Numbered from the stretch's first letter, positions 8,218 to 16,402 are shown. The stretch is DNA of 64,000 nt from Leeuwenhoekiella polynyae (GCF_042683665.1 NZ_JBHUOO010000023.1), one strand, 5' to 3'. Notes: generated by a model from the letters alone, not told the origin. Numbers and translations are program-made.

Positions 8218-8769
8218 ATGGCTTACATTTCAAGACTAAAGACAGAATATAAAGAGCGTGTAATAGCGGCTCTTACTGAAGAGTTTGGGTATAAGAATGT
8301 TATGCAAGTACCTAAATTAAAAAAGATTGTAATTTCTAGGGGTGTTGGTGCTGCTGTAGCTGACAAAAAGTTGATAGACTATTCTGTAGAAGAATTGACT
8401 ACCATCGCTGGTCAGCGTGCAATTGCAACAATGTCTAAAAAGGATGTTGCTGCTTTTAAACTTAGAAAAGGTATGCCGATTGGAGCTAAAGTTACATTGC
8501 GTGGTGAGCGTATGTATGAGTTCTTAGATCGTTTGATCACTTCTGCATTACCTCGAGTAAGAGATTTTAACGGTATCAATGCAACAGGATTTGATGGTCG
8601 CGGTAACTATAGTTTAGGTATCGAAGAGCAAATCATATTTCCTGAAATAGATATTGATAAAGTGCGTAAAATTGAAGGTATGAATGTTACCTTTGAAACT
8701 TCTGCAGAAACAGATAAAGAAGCAAAAGCATTATTAACTCAATTGGGGCTACCCTTTAAAAAGAAGTAA
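8218..8769 (+). CDS. rplE: 50S ribosomal protein L5
   Basis: L5 binds 5S rRNA and forms a bridge to S13 in the small-subunit head. The 183-residue protein contains the L5 landmarks MQVPKLKKIVISRGVGAA, the KLRKGMPIGAKVTLRGERMYEFLDRL block and the C-terminal FNGINATGFDGRGNYSLGIEEQIIFPEI. It is 2 nt from both rplX and rpsN, so translational coupling across the three genes is likely. Confidence 0.98.
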   Translation: MAYISRLKTEYKERVIAALTEEFGYKNVMQVPKLKKIVISRGVGAAVADKKLIDYSVEELTTIAGQRAIATMSKKDVAAFKLRKGMPIGAKVTLRGERMYEFLDRLITSALPRVRDFNGINATGFDGRGNYSLGIEEQIIFPEIDIDKVRKIEGMNVTFETSAETDKEAKALLTQLGLPFKKK

Positions 8770-8771
8770 TT

Positions 8772-9041
8772 ATGGCAAAAGAATCAATGAAAGCTCGCGA
8801 GAGAAAACGTGAGAAACTTGCAGCCAAATATGCTGAAAAAAGAAAAGCCTTAAAAGAGGCTGGTGATTATGAAGCATTACAAAAGCTGCCTAAAAACGCA
8901 TCTCCTGTGCGTCAACATAACCGTTGTAAATTAACAGGACGTCCTAAGGGATATATGAGAACTTTTGGTATTTCACGCGTTATGTTTCGTGAGATGGCTA
9001 ATCAAGGTCTTATACCAGGTGTAAAAAAGGCAAGCTGGTAA
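8772..9041 (+). CDS. rpsN: 30S ribosomal protein S14, zinc-free type
   Basis: S14 binds the small-subunit head near S3, S10 and S19. The 89-residue product is of the longer, C-minus type: MAKESMKARERKREKLAAKYAEKR at the start and RQHNRCKLTGRPKGYMRTFGISRVMFREMANQGLIPGVKKASW at the end. Only one cysteine is present, so the CxxC pairs of the zinc form are missing. A 72-nt spacer with a hairpin separates it from rpsH, unusual in this otherwise tightly packed stretch. Confidence 0.97.
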   Translation: MAKESMKARERKREKLAAKYAEKRKALKEAGDYEALQKLPKNASPVRQHNRCKLTGRPKGYMRTFGISRVMFREMANQGLIPGVKKASW

Positions 9042-9113
9042 ATTAAGAATAAATTGGTTTTAGGTTCATTTTAAATAGTTAAATATGAAAACCAAAACCG
9101 CAATCTAATATAA
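9042..9113 (+). promoter_or_regulatory. Hairpin-containing spacer between rpsN and rpsH
   Basis: This 72-nt gap holds an 8-bp inverted repeat, TTGGTTTT (9054-9061) with AAAACCAA (9088-9095), closing an AT-rich loop of about 26 nt shortly before the rpsH start. In E. coli, S8 controls the spc operon by binding a hairpin at rplE; a comparable S8 site here is only a guess. No good promoter is visible. Confidence 0.3.
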
Positions 9114-9512
9114 ATGTATACAGATACTATTGCAGATTTTCTAACTAGGATTAGAAACGCAGCGGCAGCAAACCACAGAGTTGTGGAAATACCTGCTTCA
9201 AACTTAAAGAAAGAGATAACTAAGATCTTGTTTGATCAAGGTTACATTTTGAGTTACAAATTTGAAGATAAAACTGCTCAAGGCACTATTAAAATTGCCT
9301 TGAAGTATGATAAAGAGACTAAAGAGTCTGTTATCAAAAATATTCAGAGAATTAGTAAGCCTGGTTTACGTAAATACTCATCTTCTAAAGATGTGCCACG
9401 TATTCTTAATGGTTTAGGAATCTCTATTGTTTCTACTTCAAAAGGAGTAATGACAGGAAAGCAAGCTCAAAGTGAGAATGTTGGAGGCGAAGTGCTTTGC
9501 TACGTATATTAA
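9114..9512 (+). CDS. rpsH: 30S ribosomal protein S8
   Basis: S8 is a primary 16S rRNA-binding protein of the central domain and in E. coli the repressor of the spc operon. The 132-residue protein starts with the conserved DTIADFLTRIRNA and has the C-terminal GLGISIVSTSKGVMTGKQAQSENVGGEVLCYVY, which contains the RNA-binding loop (STSKGVMT). The preceding 72-nt spacer has an inverted repeat. rplF follows after 20 nt. Confidence 0.98.
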   Translation: MYTDTIADFLTRIRNAAAANHRVVEIPASNLKKEITKILFDQGYILSYKFEDKTAQGTIKIALKYDKETKESVIKNIQRISKPGLRKYSSSKDVPRILNGLGISIVSTSKGVMTGKQAQSENVGGEVLCYVY

Positions 9513-9532
9513 TCAGTTAAAAGAACAGAGCA

Positions 9533-10075
9533 ATGTCAAGAATAGGAAAAAACCCAATTACAATACCTTCTGGTGTTACTGTTGAAGTAGCGGGGGGTAT
9601 CATTACTGTAAAAGGAAAGTTAGGAGAGCTTAAGCAAGAGTATTCTAACATAGATATTAAGATTGAAGAAGGTGTTATTACGTTAGAACGTTCTTCTGAG
9701 AAAAAAGATGATAAAGCTAAGCATGGTCTTTACCGTGCACTTATTGCTAATATGATTGAAGGTGTAGCTAATGGTTATACTAAATCTTTAGAGTTGGTGG
9801 GTGTAGGTTATAGAGCTAGCAACCAAGGTCAGAAATTAGATATGGCTCTTGGCTTCTCTCACAATATTGTGTTAGAGGTGGCTCCTGAGGTTGTAGTTGA
9901 AACTGTAACTGAAAAAGGGAAAAATCCGATAGTAAAATTAACTTCTTACGACAAACAATTGGTTGGTCAGGTTGCTGCTAAGATTAGAGGCTTCCGTAAG
10001 CCAGAACCTTACAAAGGAAAAGGTATCAAGTTTGTAGGAGAACAAATCAGAAGAAAAGCAGGTAAATCTGCATAA
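9533..10075 (+). CDS. rplF: 50S ribosomal protein L6
   Basis: L6 lies near the factor-binding site of the large subunit. At 180 residues it has the two repeated alpha/beta domains of the family. It starts MSRIGKNPITIPSGVTVEV and contains HGLYRALIANMIEGVANGY and the signature GFRKPEPYKGKGIKFVGEQIRRKAGKSA near the C-terminus. Spacing is 20 nt from rpsH and 11 nt to rplR. Confidence 0.98.
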   Translation: MSRIGKNPITIPSGVTVEVAGGIITVKGKLGELKQEYSNIDIKIEEGVITLERSSEKKDDKAKHGLYRALIANMIEGVANGYTKSLELVGVGYRASNQGQKLDMALGFSHNIVLEVAPEVVVETVTEKGKNPIVKLTSYDKQLVGQVAAKIRGFRKPEPYKGKGIKFVGEQIRRKAGKSA

Positions 10076-10086
10076 TATATAGCGAT

Positions 10087-10440
10087 ATGGCATTTTCAAA
10101 ATACACAAGAAGAAATAAGATACGTCGCAGAATTCGTAAGTCACTTACTGGTACTGCAGAGCGCCCAAGACTTTCTGTATATAGAAGTAATAAAGAGATT
10201 TACGCACAGATTATAGATGATACTACTGGTAAAACATTAGGTGCTGCGTCTTCAAGAGATAAAGACTTTTCTGCAGAAGGAAATAAAGCTGATGTTGCTA
10301 AACTTGTAGGTAAGGCAATTGCAGAGAAAGCTAAAGAAGCAGGTATAGAAGCTGTAGCTTTTGATAGAGGTGGTTATTTATACCACGGTAGAGTAAAACA
10401 ATTAGCAGAAGGAGCCCGAGAAGGCGGATTAAAATTCTAA
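10087..10440 (+). CDS. rplR: 50S ribosomal protein L18
   Basis: L18 binds 5S rRNA and, with L5, anchors it in the central protuberance. The 117-residue product has RRNKIRRRIRKSLTGTAERPRLSVYRSNKEIYAQIIDD near the N-terminus and the conserved FDRGGYLYHGRVKQLAEGAREGGLKF at the end. The basic N-terminal tail is the 5S contact in the family. It lies 6 nt before rpsE. Confidence 0.98.
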   Translation: MAFSKYTRRNKIRRRIRKSLTGTAERPRLSVYRSNKEIYAQIIDDTTGKTLGAASSRDKDFSAEGNKADVAKLVGKAIAEKAKEAGIEAVAFDRGGYLYHGRVKQLAEGAREGGLKF

Positions 10441-10446
10441 GAAGTT

Positions 10447-10971
10447 ATGTATCAAAAATATAAAAACGTAGAGTTAGTAAAACCAAGTGGATTGGATCTT
10501 AAAGATCGTTTAGTTGGTGTTCAACGTGTTACTAAGGTAACAAAAGGTGGTAGAGCTTTTGGATTTTCTGCTATTGTTGTTGTAGGTGACGAGAGTGGTG
10601 TTGTAGGTCAGGGCCTTGGTAAGTCTAAGGATGTTGCTAGTGCAATTGCTAAGGCAGTAGAAGACGCTAAGAAAAATCTAGTACGTATCCCTCTAAATAA
10701 GAGTACTATTCCTCATGAGCAAAAAGGAAAATATGGCGGAGCACGTGTTCTGCTTATGCCAGCTGCTCCAGGTACCGGTGTTATTGCCGGTGGTGCAATA
10801 CGTTCAGTTCTTGAATCTGTAGGTATTCATGATGTACTTTCAAAAAATCAAGGATCTTCTAACCCACATAACGTGGTAAAAGCTACCTTTGACGCTTTGT
10901 TGCAATTACGTAGTGCAGAGACTGTAGCTAAACAAAGAGGAATTTCTCTTGAAAAAGTTTTTAAAGGATAA
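10447..10971 (+). CDS. rpsE: 30S ribosomal protein S5
   Basis: S5 helps keep decoding accurate and shapes the mRNA entry channel. The 174-residue product has a double-stranded-RNA-binding-like N-terminal domain (LKDRLVGVQRVTKVTKGGRAFGFSAIVVVGD) with the loop where ram-type mutations occur in E. coli. The C-terminal domain contains VLLMPAAPGTGVIAGGAIRSVLESVGI. It sits 6 nt after rplR and 11 nt before rpmD. Confidence 0.98.
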   Translation: MYQKYKNVELVKPSGLDLKDRLVGVQRVTKVTKGGRAFGFSAIVVVGDESGVVGQGLGKSKDVASAIAKAVEDAKKNLVRIPLNKSTIPHEQKGKYGGARVLLMPAAPGTGVIAGGAIRSVLESVGIHDVLSKNQGSSNPHNVVKATFDALLQLRSAETVAKQRGISLEKVFKG

Positions 10972-10982
10972 TTTTTAAGACA

Positions 10983-11162
10983 ATGGCAAAAATTAAAGTA
11001 ACTAAGGTAAAGAGTGCTATTAACCGTACTCAAAACCAGAAGAGAACTCTAGAGGCATTAGGTCTTAGAAAAATGGGCCAGGTTGTTGAGCATGAAAATA
11101 CTCCGAACATCTTGGGAATGATTAATAAAGTAAGTCATTTAGTTTCTGTAGAAGAAGCTTAA
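10983..11162 (+). CDS. rpmD: 50S ribosomal protein L30
   Basis: A 59-residue gene between rpsE and rplO, read from the ATG at 10983 to the TAA at 11160-11162. The product begins MAKIKVTKVKSAINRTQNQK and contains TLEALGLRKMGQVVEHENTP and NILGMINKVSHLVSVEEA, the full small L30 fold that binds domain II of 23S rRNA. Spacing is 11 nt from rpsE and 12 nt to rplO, the canonical spc order. Confidence 0.96.
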   Translation: MAKIKVTKVKSAINRTQNQKRTLEALGLRKMGQVVEHENTPNILGMINKVSHLVSVEEA

Positions 11163-11174
11163 ATATAAATAGAA

Positions 11175-11627
11175 ATGGGTTTAAACAGTCTAAAACCGGC
11201 AGCAGGCTCGGTAAAAAAGAACGACAGCAGGCGAGGTCGTGGTGAAGCTACAGGAAATGGTGGAACTGCTGGCCGTGGGCACAAAGGTGCGAAGTCACGA
11301 TCAGGATATTCTAAAAAAGTAGGTTTTGAAGGTGGGCAAATGCCACTTCAAAGACGTGTTCCTAAGTTTGGTTTTACAAACATTAACCGTAAAGAGTTTA
11401 CAGGAGTAAATCTTGATACACTACAAGAATATGTTGACGCTGGTAGAATCAAAGATGAAGTTACCATTGATGTTTTAGTACAAAACAGACTTGCCGGGAA
11501 AAATGATCTTGTAAAGATTTTAGGTCGTGGTGAGTTAAAAGCTAAATTGAAGATTACAGTTCATAAATTTACAGCCTCAGCACAGAAAGCTATAGAAGCG
11601 GCAGGCGGAGAAGCAGTAACTTTATAA
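11175..11627 (+). CDS. rplO: 50S ribosomal protein L15
   Basis: L15 is a late-assembly large-subunit protein with a long basic N-terminal extension. The 150-residue product starts MGLNSLKPAAGSVKKNDSRRGRGEATGNG with GRGHKGAKSRSGYSKKVGFEGGQMPL, the glycine-rich rRNA-threading tail. The globular part ends KITVHKFTASAQKAIEAAGG. secY follows after 10 nt, so L15 and the translocon are probably co-transcribed. Confidence 0.98.
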   Translation: MGLNSLKPAAGSVKKNDSRRGRGEATGNGGTAGRGHKGAKSRSGYSKKVGFEGGQMPLQRRVPKFGFTNINRKEFTGVNLDTLQEYVDAGRIKDEVTIDVLVQNRLAGKNDLVKILGRGELKAKLKITVHKFTASAQKAIEAAGGEAVTL

Positions 11628-11637
11628 CACAATCAGC

Positions 11638-12975
11638 ATGAAGGCTATAGAAACGATTAAAAATATTTGGAAGATTGAAGAGTTAAAGAATCGTATTCTT
11701 TTAACCCTAGGTTTACTTTTGGTATACCGTTTTGGGGCTCAAATCGTACTTCCTGGTATTGATGCATCTCAGTTAGCCAATTTGTCTGCTCAAACAGACG
11801 GTGGATTACTTGGGTTATTAAACGCATTTACAGGAGGGGCATTTTCTAATGCCTCTGTATTTGCATTAGGTATTATGCCTTACATATCTGCTTCAATTGT
11901 AGTGCAGCTTATGGGTATAGCGGTACCTTACTTGCAGAAACTTCAAAAGGAAGGTGAGAGTGGTCGTCGTAAAATTAATCAGATTACACGCTGGTTAACC
12001 ATTGCGATAACACTTATTCAGGGTCCTGGTTATATTACAAATCTGTTCAACATTCTTCCTCCGGAAGCATTTGTTATGGGGAGTAATGTAACTTTTATAG
12101 TTTCTTCGGTTATTATTCTTACTACAGGTTGTATTTTTGCAATGTGGTTAGGAGAAAAGATCACTGATAAGGGTATTGGTAATGGTATCTCACTGTTAAT
12201 TATGGTGGGTATTATTGCGCGTTTACCTCAGTCTTTTCTTCAGGAATGGGTTTCAAGAGTTTCAGAATCTAATGGAGGATTAATTATGATCCTTATAGAG
12301 TTAGTGATTTGGTTTGTAATCGTTTTACTATCTGTTCTCCTTGTAATGGCCGTACGTCAAATACCTGTGCAATATGCTCGTAGAACTGCTAGTGGTAGTT
12401 ACGAGCGTAATGTTTTTGGTAGTCGTCAGTACATTCCTTTAAAATTGAATGCTTCAGGGGTGATGCCTATCATTTTTGCTCAGGCAATTATGTTTATTCC
12501 TGGTGCGGTTATTGGACTTTCAGATTCTCCAATGGCTCAAAGTATAGCATCTCAGTTTACTAACATTTTTGGATTTTGGTACAACTTAGTGTTTGGTTTA
12601 TTGATAATCATTTTTACGTATTTCTATACGGCGATTACAGTACCAACTAATAAAATGGCTGATGATCTTAAAAGAAGTGGAGGTTTTATCGCGGGTATTA
12701 GACCGGGTACTGAGACTTCTGAATATTTAGATCGAATTATGTCTCAGATTACACTTCCAGGTTCTGTGTTTCTAGCTCTTATCGCTATTTTCCCAGCAAT
12801 TGCAGTTAGTGTTTTAGGGATGCAACAGGGATGGGCTTTGTTTTACGGTGGAACGTCATTGCTTATCTTAGTAGGTGTAGCTATCGATACTATGCAACAA
12901 GTAAATTCATACTTATTGAATAGACATTATGATGGCTTAATGAAAACTGGTAAAAACAGAAAAGCAGTAGCATAA
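11638..12975 (+). CDS. secY: Preprotein translocase subunit SecY
   Basis: Channel subunit of the SecYEG translocon in the cytoplasmic membrane. The 445-residue protein shows the expected ten hydrophobic segments, starting near residue 20 (ILLTLGLLLVYRFGAQIVLPG). The plug region lies just after TM1, and conserved loops include GIMPYISASIVVQL and QLQKEGESGRRKI-like LQKEGESGRRKINQ. The C-terminus has PGTETSEYLDRI. Its stop overlaps the infA start by one base. Partner secDF is at 50274. Confidence 0.98.
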   Translation: MKAIETIKNIWKIEELKNRILLTLGLLLVYRFGAQIVLPGIDASQLANLSAQTDGGLLGLLNAFTGGAFSNASVFALGIMPYISASIVVQLMGIAVPYLQKLQKEGESGRRKINQITRWLTIAITLIQGPGYITNLFNILPPEAFVMGSNVTFIVSSVIILTTGCIFAMWLGEKITDKGIGNGISLLIMVGIIARLPQSFLQEWVSRVSESNGGLIMILIELVIWFVIVLLSVLLVMAVRQIPVQYARRTASGSYERNVFGSRQYIPLKLNASGVMPIIFAQAIMFIPGAVIGLSDSPMAQSIASQFTNIFGFWYNLVFGLLIIIFTYFYTAITVPTNKMADDLKRSGGFIAGIRPGTETSEYLDRIMSQITLPGSVFLALIAIFPAIAVSVLGMQQGWALFYGGTSLLILVGVAIDTMQQVNSYLLNRHYDGLMKTGKNRKAVA

Positions 12976-13190
12976 TGGCAAAACAACAAGCAATAGAACA
13001 AGACGGTTCAATTATTGAAGCATTGTCTAACGCAATGTTTCGCGTTGAGCTAGAAAATGGTCACATCGTGACTGCGCATATCTCAGGTAAGATGCGCATG
13101 CATTATATAAAATTACTACCTGGGGACAAAGTAAAACTTGAAATGAGCCCATACGATTTATCTAAGGCTCGTATAACTTATAGATACTAG
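12975..13190 (+). CDS. infA: Translation initiation factor IF-1
   Basis: IF-1 occupies the A site of the small subunit during initiation. The 71-residue product is a single S1-like OB fold with the conserved IEQDGSIIEALSNAMFRVELENGH, AHISGKMRMHYIKLLPGDKVKLEMSPYDLSKARITYRY. Its ATG overlaps the secY stop (TAATG), and rpmJ follows after 4 nt. Confidence 0.98.
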   Translation: MAKQQAIEQDGSIIEALSNAMFRVELENGHIVTAHISGKMRMHYIKLLPGDKVKLEMSPYDLSKARITYRY

Positions 13191-13194
13191 TAAG

Positions 13195-13311
13195 ATGAAA
13201 GTAAGAGCATCAGTGAAGAAAAGAAGTGCAGACTGCAAAATCGTGCGTCGCAAAGGAAGATTATACGTTATTAATAAAAAGAACCCTAAGTTCAAACAAA
13301 GACAAGGTTAA
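13195..13311 (+). CDS. rpmJ: 50S ribosomal protein L36, zinc-free type
   Basis: A 38-residue gene read from the ATG at 13195 to the TAA at 13309-13311. The product starts MKVRASVKKRSADCKIVRRKG and ends NKKNPKFKQRQG, the standard L36 sequence. The zinc form has three cysteines and a histidine. Here only one cysteine (C14) remains, so it should not bind zinc, matching the zinc-free S14 in the same cluster. It is 4 nt from infA and 5 nt from rpsM. Confidence 0.96.
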   Translation: MKVRASVKKRSADCKIVRRKGRLYVINKKNPKFKQRQG

Positions 13312-13316
13312 GGATT

Positions 13317-13691
13317 ATGGCTAGAATTGCAGGGGTAGATATCCCAAAACAAAAAAGAGGTGTAATCGCTTTGACGTACATCTTTGGAATCGGAAAAAGT
13401 AGAGCTGAGAAAATATTAGCTCAAGCTGACGTTGATGAGAATTTAAAAGTAAACGAGTGGGATGATGATCAAATAGGTCGTATTCGTGAAGCTGTAGGTA
13501 CTTATAAGATTGAAGGTGAGCTTAGAAGTGAAGTTTCTATGAGCATCAAACGTCTTATGGATATTGGTTGCTACCGTGGGATCAGACATCGTTCTGGTTT
13601 GCCATTACGTGGACAACGAACTAAGAATAACTCAAGAACCCGTAAAGGGAAGCGTAAAACGGTTGCTAATAAGAAAAAGGCAACTAAATAA
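13317..13691 (+). CDS. rpsM: 30S ribosomal protein S13
   Basis: S13 sits at the top of the small-subunit head and contacts L5 and P-site tRNA. The 124-residue protein has the start MARIAGVDIPKQKRGVIALTYIFGIG, the helix-hairpin-helix region, and the C-terminal CYRGIRHRSGLPLRGQRTKNNSRTRKG tail that reaches tRNA. It opens the alpha group (rpsM-rpsK-rpsD-rpoA-rplQ). Confidence 0.98.
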   Translation: MARIAGVDIPKQKRGVIALTYIFGIGKSRAEKILAQADVDENLKVNEWDDDQIGRIREAVGTYKIEGELRSEVSMSIKRLMDIGCYRGIRHRSGLPLRGQRTKNNSRTRKGKRKTVANKKKATK

Positions 13692-13700
13692 TAAGTAACA

Positions 13701-14123
13701 ATGGCAAAGCAAAACACTAAAGGTGGAGGAAAAAACGCTAAAGCTGGTAAAGGAACCAAAAAGCGTAAAGTAATTGTTGAGTCTGTAGGTGAAGCACATA
13801 TTGCAGCATCTTTCAACAACATATTGATTTCTTTGACTAATAAGAAAGGTGATGTTGTTTCTTGGTCTTCAGCCGGTAAAATGGGTTTTAGAGGTTCTAA
13901 GAAAAATACTCCTTACGCTGCACAGCTAGCTGCAGAGGATGCTAGTAAAGTAGCTCACGAAGCTGGTTTGCGTAAAGTAAAAGTTTACGTTAAGGGACCA
14001 GGTAACGGTCGTGAATCTGCAATACGTTCTATACACAATAGTGGGATCGAAGTAACAGAAATTATTGACGTTACTCCATTACCTCACAACGGATGTCGTC
14101 CTCCTAAACGAAGAAGAGTTTAA
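13701..14123 (+). CDS. rpsK: 30S ribosomal protein S11
   Basis: S11 is part of the platform near the E site. The 140-residue product has a lysine/glycine-rich start (KQNTKGGGKNAKAGKGTKKRK). The conserved core follows: HIAASFNNILISLTNKKGDVVSWSSAGKMGFRGSKKNTPYAAQLAAE and the end DVTPLPHNGCRPPKRRRV. It is followed by an 86-nt structured spacer before rpsD. Confidence 0.98.
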   Translation: MAKQNTKGGGKNAKAGKGTKKRKVIVESVGEAHIAASFNNILISLTNKKGDVVSWSSAGKMGFRGSKKNTPYAAQLAAEDASKVAHEAGLRKVKVYVKGPGNGRESAIRSIHNSGIEVTEIIDVTPLPHNGCRPPKRRRV

Positions 14124-14209
14124 TTAATTTTTTTATATCAATCGGGGAGTATTGATTTTGCGAAGGACTAGACCTTAATTCCTTAATCACCCCACTAATA
14201 AACATTATA
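14124..14209 (+). ncRNA. Candidate S4-binding leader RNA with pseudoknot
   Basis: This spacer directly before rpsD folds convincingly. ATCAAT (14137-14142) pairs with ATTGAT (14151-14156), closing a loop with GGGG at 14144-14147. That GGGG can pair with CCCC at 14190-14193, giving a pseudoknot. Between them AAGGA (14163-14167) pairs with TCCTT (14180-14184). S4 is known to repress its operon by binding pseudoknotted leaders in E. coli and Bacillus, and a motif called S4-Bacteroidia has been reported upstream of rpsD in this phylum. Assignment to that exact motif is inference; a covariance-model search would settle it. Confidence 0.55.
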
Positions 14210-14815
14210 ATGGCAAGATATACCGGTCCTAAGACTAAAATCGCCCGTAAATTTGGTGAAGCGATTTTTGGAGATGACAAATCTTTTGAAAAAAGAAACT
14301 ATCCTCCTGGTCAACACGGAAACAACAGACGTCGTGGTAAAAAGTCTGAATATGCTATACAGCTTCAAGAGAAGCAAAAAGCAAAATACACTTATGGGAT
14401 TTTAGAAAATCAATTCCGTAATATGTTTGAAAAAGCAACACGTGCTACTGGAATTACTGGGGTTGTATTATTACAACTTTGTGAGTCTCGTTTGGATAAC
14501 GTTGTTTTTAGAATGGGTATTGCTCCATCAAGAAGAGCAGCTCGTCAATTTGTTTCACACAGACATATCACTGTTAATGGTGAATTAGTGAATATCCCAT
14601 CTTATCAAATTAAGCCTGGAGATGTTGTTGCTGTACGTGAAAAATCTAAATCTTTAACTGCGATCCAAGATTCTCTTGCAAATGCAAGTCACGTTTATGA
14701 GTGGATTACTTGGAACAACGATTCAAAACAAGGTACTTTCGTTTCTATACCAGAGCGTATTCAGATTCCAGAAAATATCAATGAGCAGTTCATTGTAGAA
14801 TTGTACTCTAAATAA
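14210..14815 (+). CDS. rpsD: 30S ribosomal protein S4
   Basis: Primary 16S rRNA-binding protein that starts small-subunit body assembly and, in other bacteria, represses its own operon. The 201-residue product starts MARYTGPKTKIARKFGEAIFG, with the KRNYPPGQHG segment near 30. The S4 RNA-binding domain lies at about 92-155 (CESRLDNVVFRMGIAPSRRAARQFVSHRHITVNG). The preceding spacer carries a likely pseudoknot leader. rpoA starts 26 nt after the stop. Confidence 0.98.
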   Translation: MARYTGPKTKIARKFGEAIFGDDKSFEKRNYPPGQHGNNRRRGKKSEYAIQLQEKQKAKYTYGILENQFRNMFEKATRATGITGVVLLQLCESRLDNVVFRMGIAPSRRAARQFVSHRHITVNGELVNIPSYQIKPGDVVAVREKSKSLTAIQDSLANASHVYEWITWNNDSKQGTFVSIPERIQIPENINEQFIVELYSK

Positions 14816-14841
14816 TAATAACAACTCTTAGAAAACATAAT

Positions 14842-15834
14842 ATGGCATTACTAAATTTCCAGAAGCCTGATAAGGTCATAATGATTGACTCTACTGACTT
14901 TGAAGGTAAGTTTGAATTCAGACCTTTAGAGCCAGGTTACGGTTTAACTGTGGGTAACGCGTTACGTAGAGTTTTGCTTTCTTCGTTAGAAGGGTTTGCA
15001 ATTACTTCGGTACGCGTTGAAGGAGTTGACCATGAGTTTTCAACTATTGCAGGAGTTGTAGAAGACTTTACAGAGATCATTCTTAATCTTAAACAAGTTC
15101 GTTTTAAAAGACAAATTGATGAGATTGATAATGAAACTGTAACTATTTCGGTTTCTGATAAAGAACAATTAACTGCTGGAGATTTTCAGAAATTTATTTC
15201 TGGTTTCCAAATTCTTAATCCAGACTTGGTAATTGCCAATATGGAGAAGAAAGTTAATATCAATATGGAGATCACGGTAGAAAAAGGTCGTGGTTATGTT
15301 CCTGCGGAAGAGAACAAAAAGCAAAATGCACCTGTCGGTACTATTTTTACAGATTCAATTTATACTCCAATTAAGAACGTAAAGTATAGTATAGAAAACT
15401 ATCGTGTTGAACAAAAAACTGATTATGAAAAATTAGTTTTTGAAATCATCACTGATGGTTCTATTCACCCTAAGGATGCTTTAACTGAAGCTGCAAAAAC
15501 TTTGATTCACCACTTTATGTTGTTTTCTGATGAGCGTATCACCCTTGAGGCTGATGAAATTGCTCAGACTGAAACATATGATGAAGAGTCATTGCACATG
15601 CGTCAGTTGCTTAAGACAAAATTAGTTGACATGGATCTTTCGGTTCGTGCTCTTAACTGTCTTAAAGCTGCAGAAGTAGAAACTTTAGGAGACTTAGTTT
15701 CTTACAATAAAAACGATTTGATGAAGTTCCGTAACTTTGGTAAAAAATCTCTTACAGAGCTTGAAGAGCTTGTAAATGTAAAAGGTTTGAATTTCGGAAT
15801 GGATCTATCAAAATATAAATTAGATAAAGACTAG
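14842..15834 (+). CDS. rpoA: RNA polymerase alpha subunit
   Basis: Alpha subunit, whose dimer nucleates RNA polymerase assembly. The 330-residue protein has the N-terminal assembly domain, including PGYGLTVGNALRRVLLSSLEGFAITSV at about 33-58. A linker follows near 240, then the C-terminal DNA-binding domain (VDMDLSVRALNCLKAAEVETLGDLVSYNKNDLMKFRNFGKKSLTELEEL). It lies in the standard alpha-operon position between rpsD (26 nt) and rplQ (64 nt), so polymerase and ribosome synthesis are linked. Confidence 0.98.
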   Translation: MALLNFQKPDKVIMIDSTDFEGKFEFRPLEPGYGLTVGNALRRVLLSSLEGFAITSVRVEGVDHEFSTIAGVVEDFTEIILNLKQVRFKRQIDEIDNETVTISVSDKEQLTAGDFQKFISGFQILNPDLVIANMEKKVNINMEITVEKGRGYVPAEENKKQNAPVGTIFTDSIYTPIKNVKYSIENYRVEQKTDYEKLVFEIITDGSIHPKDALTEAAKTLIHHFMLFSDERITLEADEIAQTETYDEESLHMRQLLKTKLVDMDLSVRALNCLKAAEVETLGDLVSYNKNDLMKFRNFGKKSLTELEELVNVKGLNFGMDLSKYKLDKD

Positions 15835-15898
15835 TAATACTTCATAATTTGCTCCTCAAAAAGGGTTGAGCAAGATGGATGTTAAATTTTAAAATGTC

Positions 15899-16378
15899 AT
15901 GAGACACGGAAAAAAGAATAATCATTTAGGACGTCAGACAGCACATAGAAAATCTATGTTGGCTAATATGGCTTGTTCATTAATTGAACACAAACGTATT
16001 AATACAACTGTTGCAAAAGCAAAAGCTCTTAAACAGTTTGTTGAGCCTTTAGTTACAAAGTCTAAAGAAGACACTACTCACAATCGTCGTATTGTGATGA
16101 GTAAATTGCGTCAAAAAGATGCAGTTGCAGAACTCTTTAGAGATGTTGCTGTAAAAGTAGGTGACCGTCCAGGAGGTTATACTAGAATTATCAAATTAGG
16201 AAATCGTCTAGGAGATAATGCTGATATGGCAATGATTGAATTGGTTGATTATAACGAGATTTATAACTTAGGTAAAACGAAGAAAAAATCAACTCGTAGA
16301 GCAGGTAAAAAAGCTCCTGCAGCTGCAACAACTGAAGCTCCTGCTAAAGAGGTAAAAGCTAATGACGAAGAAGAATAA
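15899..16378 (+). CDS. rplQ: 50S ribosomal protein L17
   Basis: L17 lies near the tunnel exit of the large subunit. The 159-residue protein has the conserved MRHGKKNNHLGRQTAHRKSMLANMA start and the GDRPGGYTRIIKLGNRLGDNADMAMIELVDYN block. It then carries a roughly 35-residue Lys/Ala/Glu-rich tail that E. coli L17 lacks. The 64-nt gap from rpoA has a short hairpin (TTGCTC 15849-15854 with GAGCAA 15868-15873). A strong terminator follows at 16403-16439, closing the ribosomal array. Confidence 0.97.
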   Translation: MRHGKKNNHLGRQTAHRKSMLANMACSLIEHKRINTTVAKAKALKQFVEPLVTKSKEDTTHNRRIVMSKLRQKDAVAELFRDVAVKVGDRPGGYTRIIKLGNRLGDNADMAMIELVDYNEIYNLGKTKKKSTRRAGKKAPAAATTEAPAKEVKANDEEE

Positions 16379-16402
16379 AAATATATTTATTTTTTAACTT
16401 TC

